From an uncultured Flavobacterium sp. (GTDB taxonomy: Bacteria; Bacteroidota; Bacteroidia; Flavobacteriales; Flavobacteriaceae): a stretch of DNA of 7,483 nucleotides. This document shows positions 6,710 to 7,483 of this stretch, piece after piece. The notes under the pieces were generated by a model. It was not told the DNA's origin and made no database searches. It was given only the letters and a program-made list of their open reading frames with translations. Both the position numbers and the translations under genes were made by a program. Each line of letters opens with the position of its first letter. Positions within the stretch are counted from its first letter, which is position 1. Location of the stretch: NCBI GenBank assembly GCA_946480635.1, contig CAMLKV010000100.1, forward strand, positions 1-7,483, read 5' to 3'.

Positions 6710-7483
6710 CTACAAATCTCTTCTTTTGAGTATTTTATAAGATAAAATTATGAAAATTGCTGTCCAAACAGATACAATAACAATTGAAAGATAATCAACA
6801 CTATAGTTTTTGGTATTTTCGACTCCTATTTGGGTTCCTATTGTTTTTACAAAGGATAATCGTGTAAAAGGTTCTACAATTAGGTTTGACATCGACTCTA
6901 AAGGGAAAAACTGAAAGGCTGTATCTACTTTTTCACTTCCATTGAATATCTTGAACTTTAAAACTCCGTAAGCAATATTTTCTAAGATACTCCAAATTAA
7001 AAGGAAACCCAAAGCAAAAGCAGATCGTTTTACTAAGATACCTAAAAACAAACAGAACGAGAAAAATCCAACAAGTTTTACAAAATAGGCCAATAGGTAA
7101 TCCAAGTCTGAAAAAATTATTGAAAACTCATTATATGATGAGAATGAAAGTCCCAAGATAAGTGACATTACAAAAACAAATGCAGTCGAAATTCCTGCAA
7201 AAGCAAGAACAGTTAAAAACTTTGATTTTATGAATTCTTCCTTACTCATACCGTCAATTAAGTTTTGCTTTAAAGTTCCGTAACTATATTCATTGGCCAT
7301 CATGGAAACGATAACTACAGCTAAAAAGAACTTAAGAATTGCCGCAATATAAGTGTTAAAGTGCCAAATAAAAGGGAAATTGAAAATGCCGGTTTCTGCC
7401 AAGTCTATTTTTATGGGACCAATGTCAAATTTTATTGATGCTATTAGAGCTATAAATGATAAGATAACAAAGTAAGCTACACT
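6710..7483 (-). CDS. ABC-2 type transporter permease, N-terminus beyond the window
   Basis: This is an inner-membrane permease subunit of an ABC transporter. The frame is open to the window edge and gives 257 residues here, so the true start lies outside; a TTG at 7402 is internal and not a credible start. Hydrophobic helices lie at about residues 2-18 (first, near the edge), 45-63, 89-112, 128-150, 153-173 and 230-250, which makes six, the usual number for an ABC-2 permease. Between helices 2 and 3 is NEYSYGTLKQNLIDGMSKEE, the cytoplasmic segment typical of this family, which contacts the ATPase. The C-terminus is basic (KILKRRDL). By comparison with the family about 10 to 25 residues are missing. 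The cognate ATP-binding subunit is probably just upstream, outside the window. The substrate cannot be inferred. The TAG stop abuts the promoter of the next gene. Confidence 0.85.
   Translation of the reverse strand, partial: SVAYFVILSFIALIASIKFDIGPIKIDLAETGIFNFPFIWHFNTYIAAILKFFLAVVIVSMMANEYSYGTLKQNLIDGMSKEEFIKSKFLTVLAFAGISTAFVFVMSLILGLSFSSYNEFSIIFSDLDYLLAYFVKLVGFFSFCLFLGILVKRSAFALGFLLIWSILENIAYGVLKFKIFNGSEKVDTAFQFFPLESMSNLIVEPFTRLSFVKTIGTQIGVENTKNYSVDYLSIVIVSVWTAIFIILSYKILKRRDL

Overview
The window is AT-rich and reads as the chromosome of a Bacteroidota member, most likely class Flavobacteriia (Flavobacterium or a close relative). Three things point there: two surface proteins with the type IX secretion (T9SS) type B C-terminal sorting domain, -7 promoter elements of the Bacteroidota form TAnnTTTG, and start regions with no clear Shine-Dalgarno sequence. 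All recognisable genes lie on the minus strand, so the order of transcription runs from the right edge to the left.

Right edge to left. (1) 6710-7483: the 3' part of an ABC-2 type transporter permease, cut by the window edge in its first membrane helix. (2) 4392-6680: a complete 762-residue secreted protein with a signal peptide, a choice-of-anchor L type head, Ig-like and cysteine/aspartate-rich repeat units, an SprB-like repeat and an intact T9SS type B tail ending in ALKR. (3) 361-4356: a larger secreted protein with an IgGFc-binding-like head, Ig-like units, two thrombospondin-type-3-like calcium-binding stretches, the same repeat/SprB-like/type B tail, but an in-frame TGA inside the sorting domain. 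The remaining 49 codons (211-360) are still open in the same frame and still encode the rest of the domain, ending GHFALKR and TAA. (4) 179-206: an intrinsic terminator directly after that original stop. (5) 83-178: a short AT-rich spacer. (6) 1-82: what looks like the first 27 codons of another minus-strand gene, a lipoprotein leader, readable only if one base is added to an A6 run.

The two large genes are probably paralogous in their C-terminal thirds and differ in their heads. That is the usual build of Flavobacteriia cell-surface adhesin-like proteins: Sec export, then T9SS translocation and surface attachment guided by the type B tail. Each has its own TATCTTTG element exactly 21 bases upstream of its ATG, so they may be co-regulated, and no terminator separates them.

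The observation most worth following is decay or phase change in the larger protein: a 6-base loss relative to its neighbour turns Phe-Asp-Arg into a stop codon and would strip the sorting signal. The same gene also appears to have lost half a repeat unit. I see no CRISPR array, tRNA, rRNA, insertion sequence or clear novel defence or biosynthetic system.
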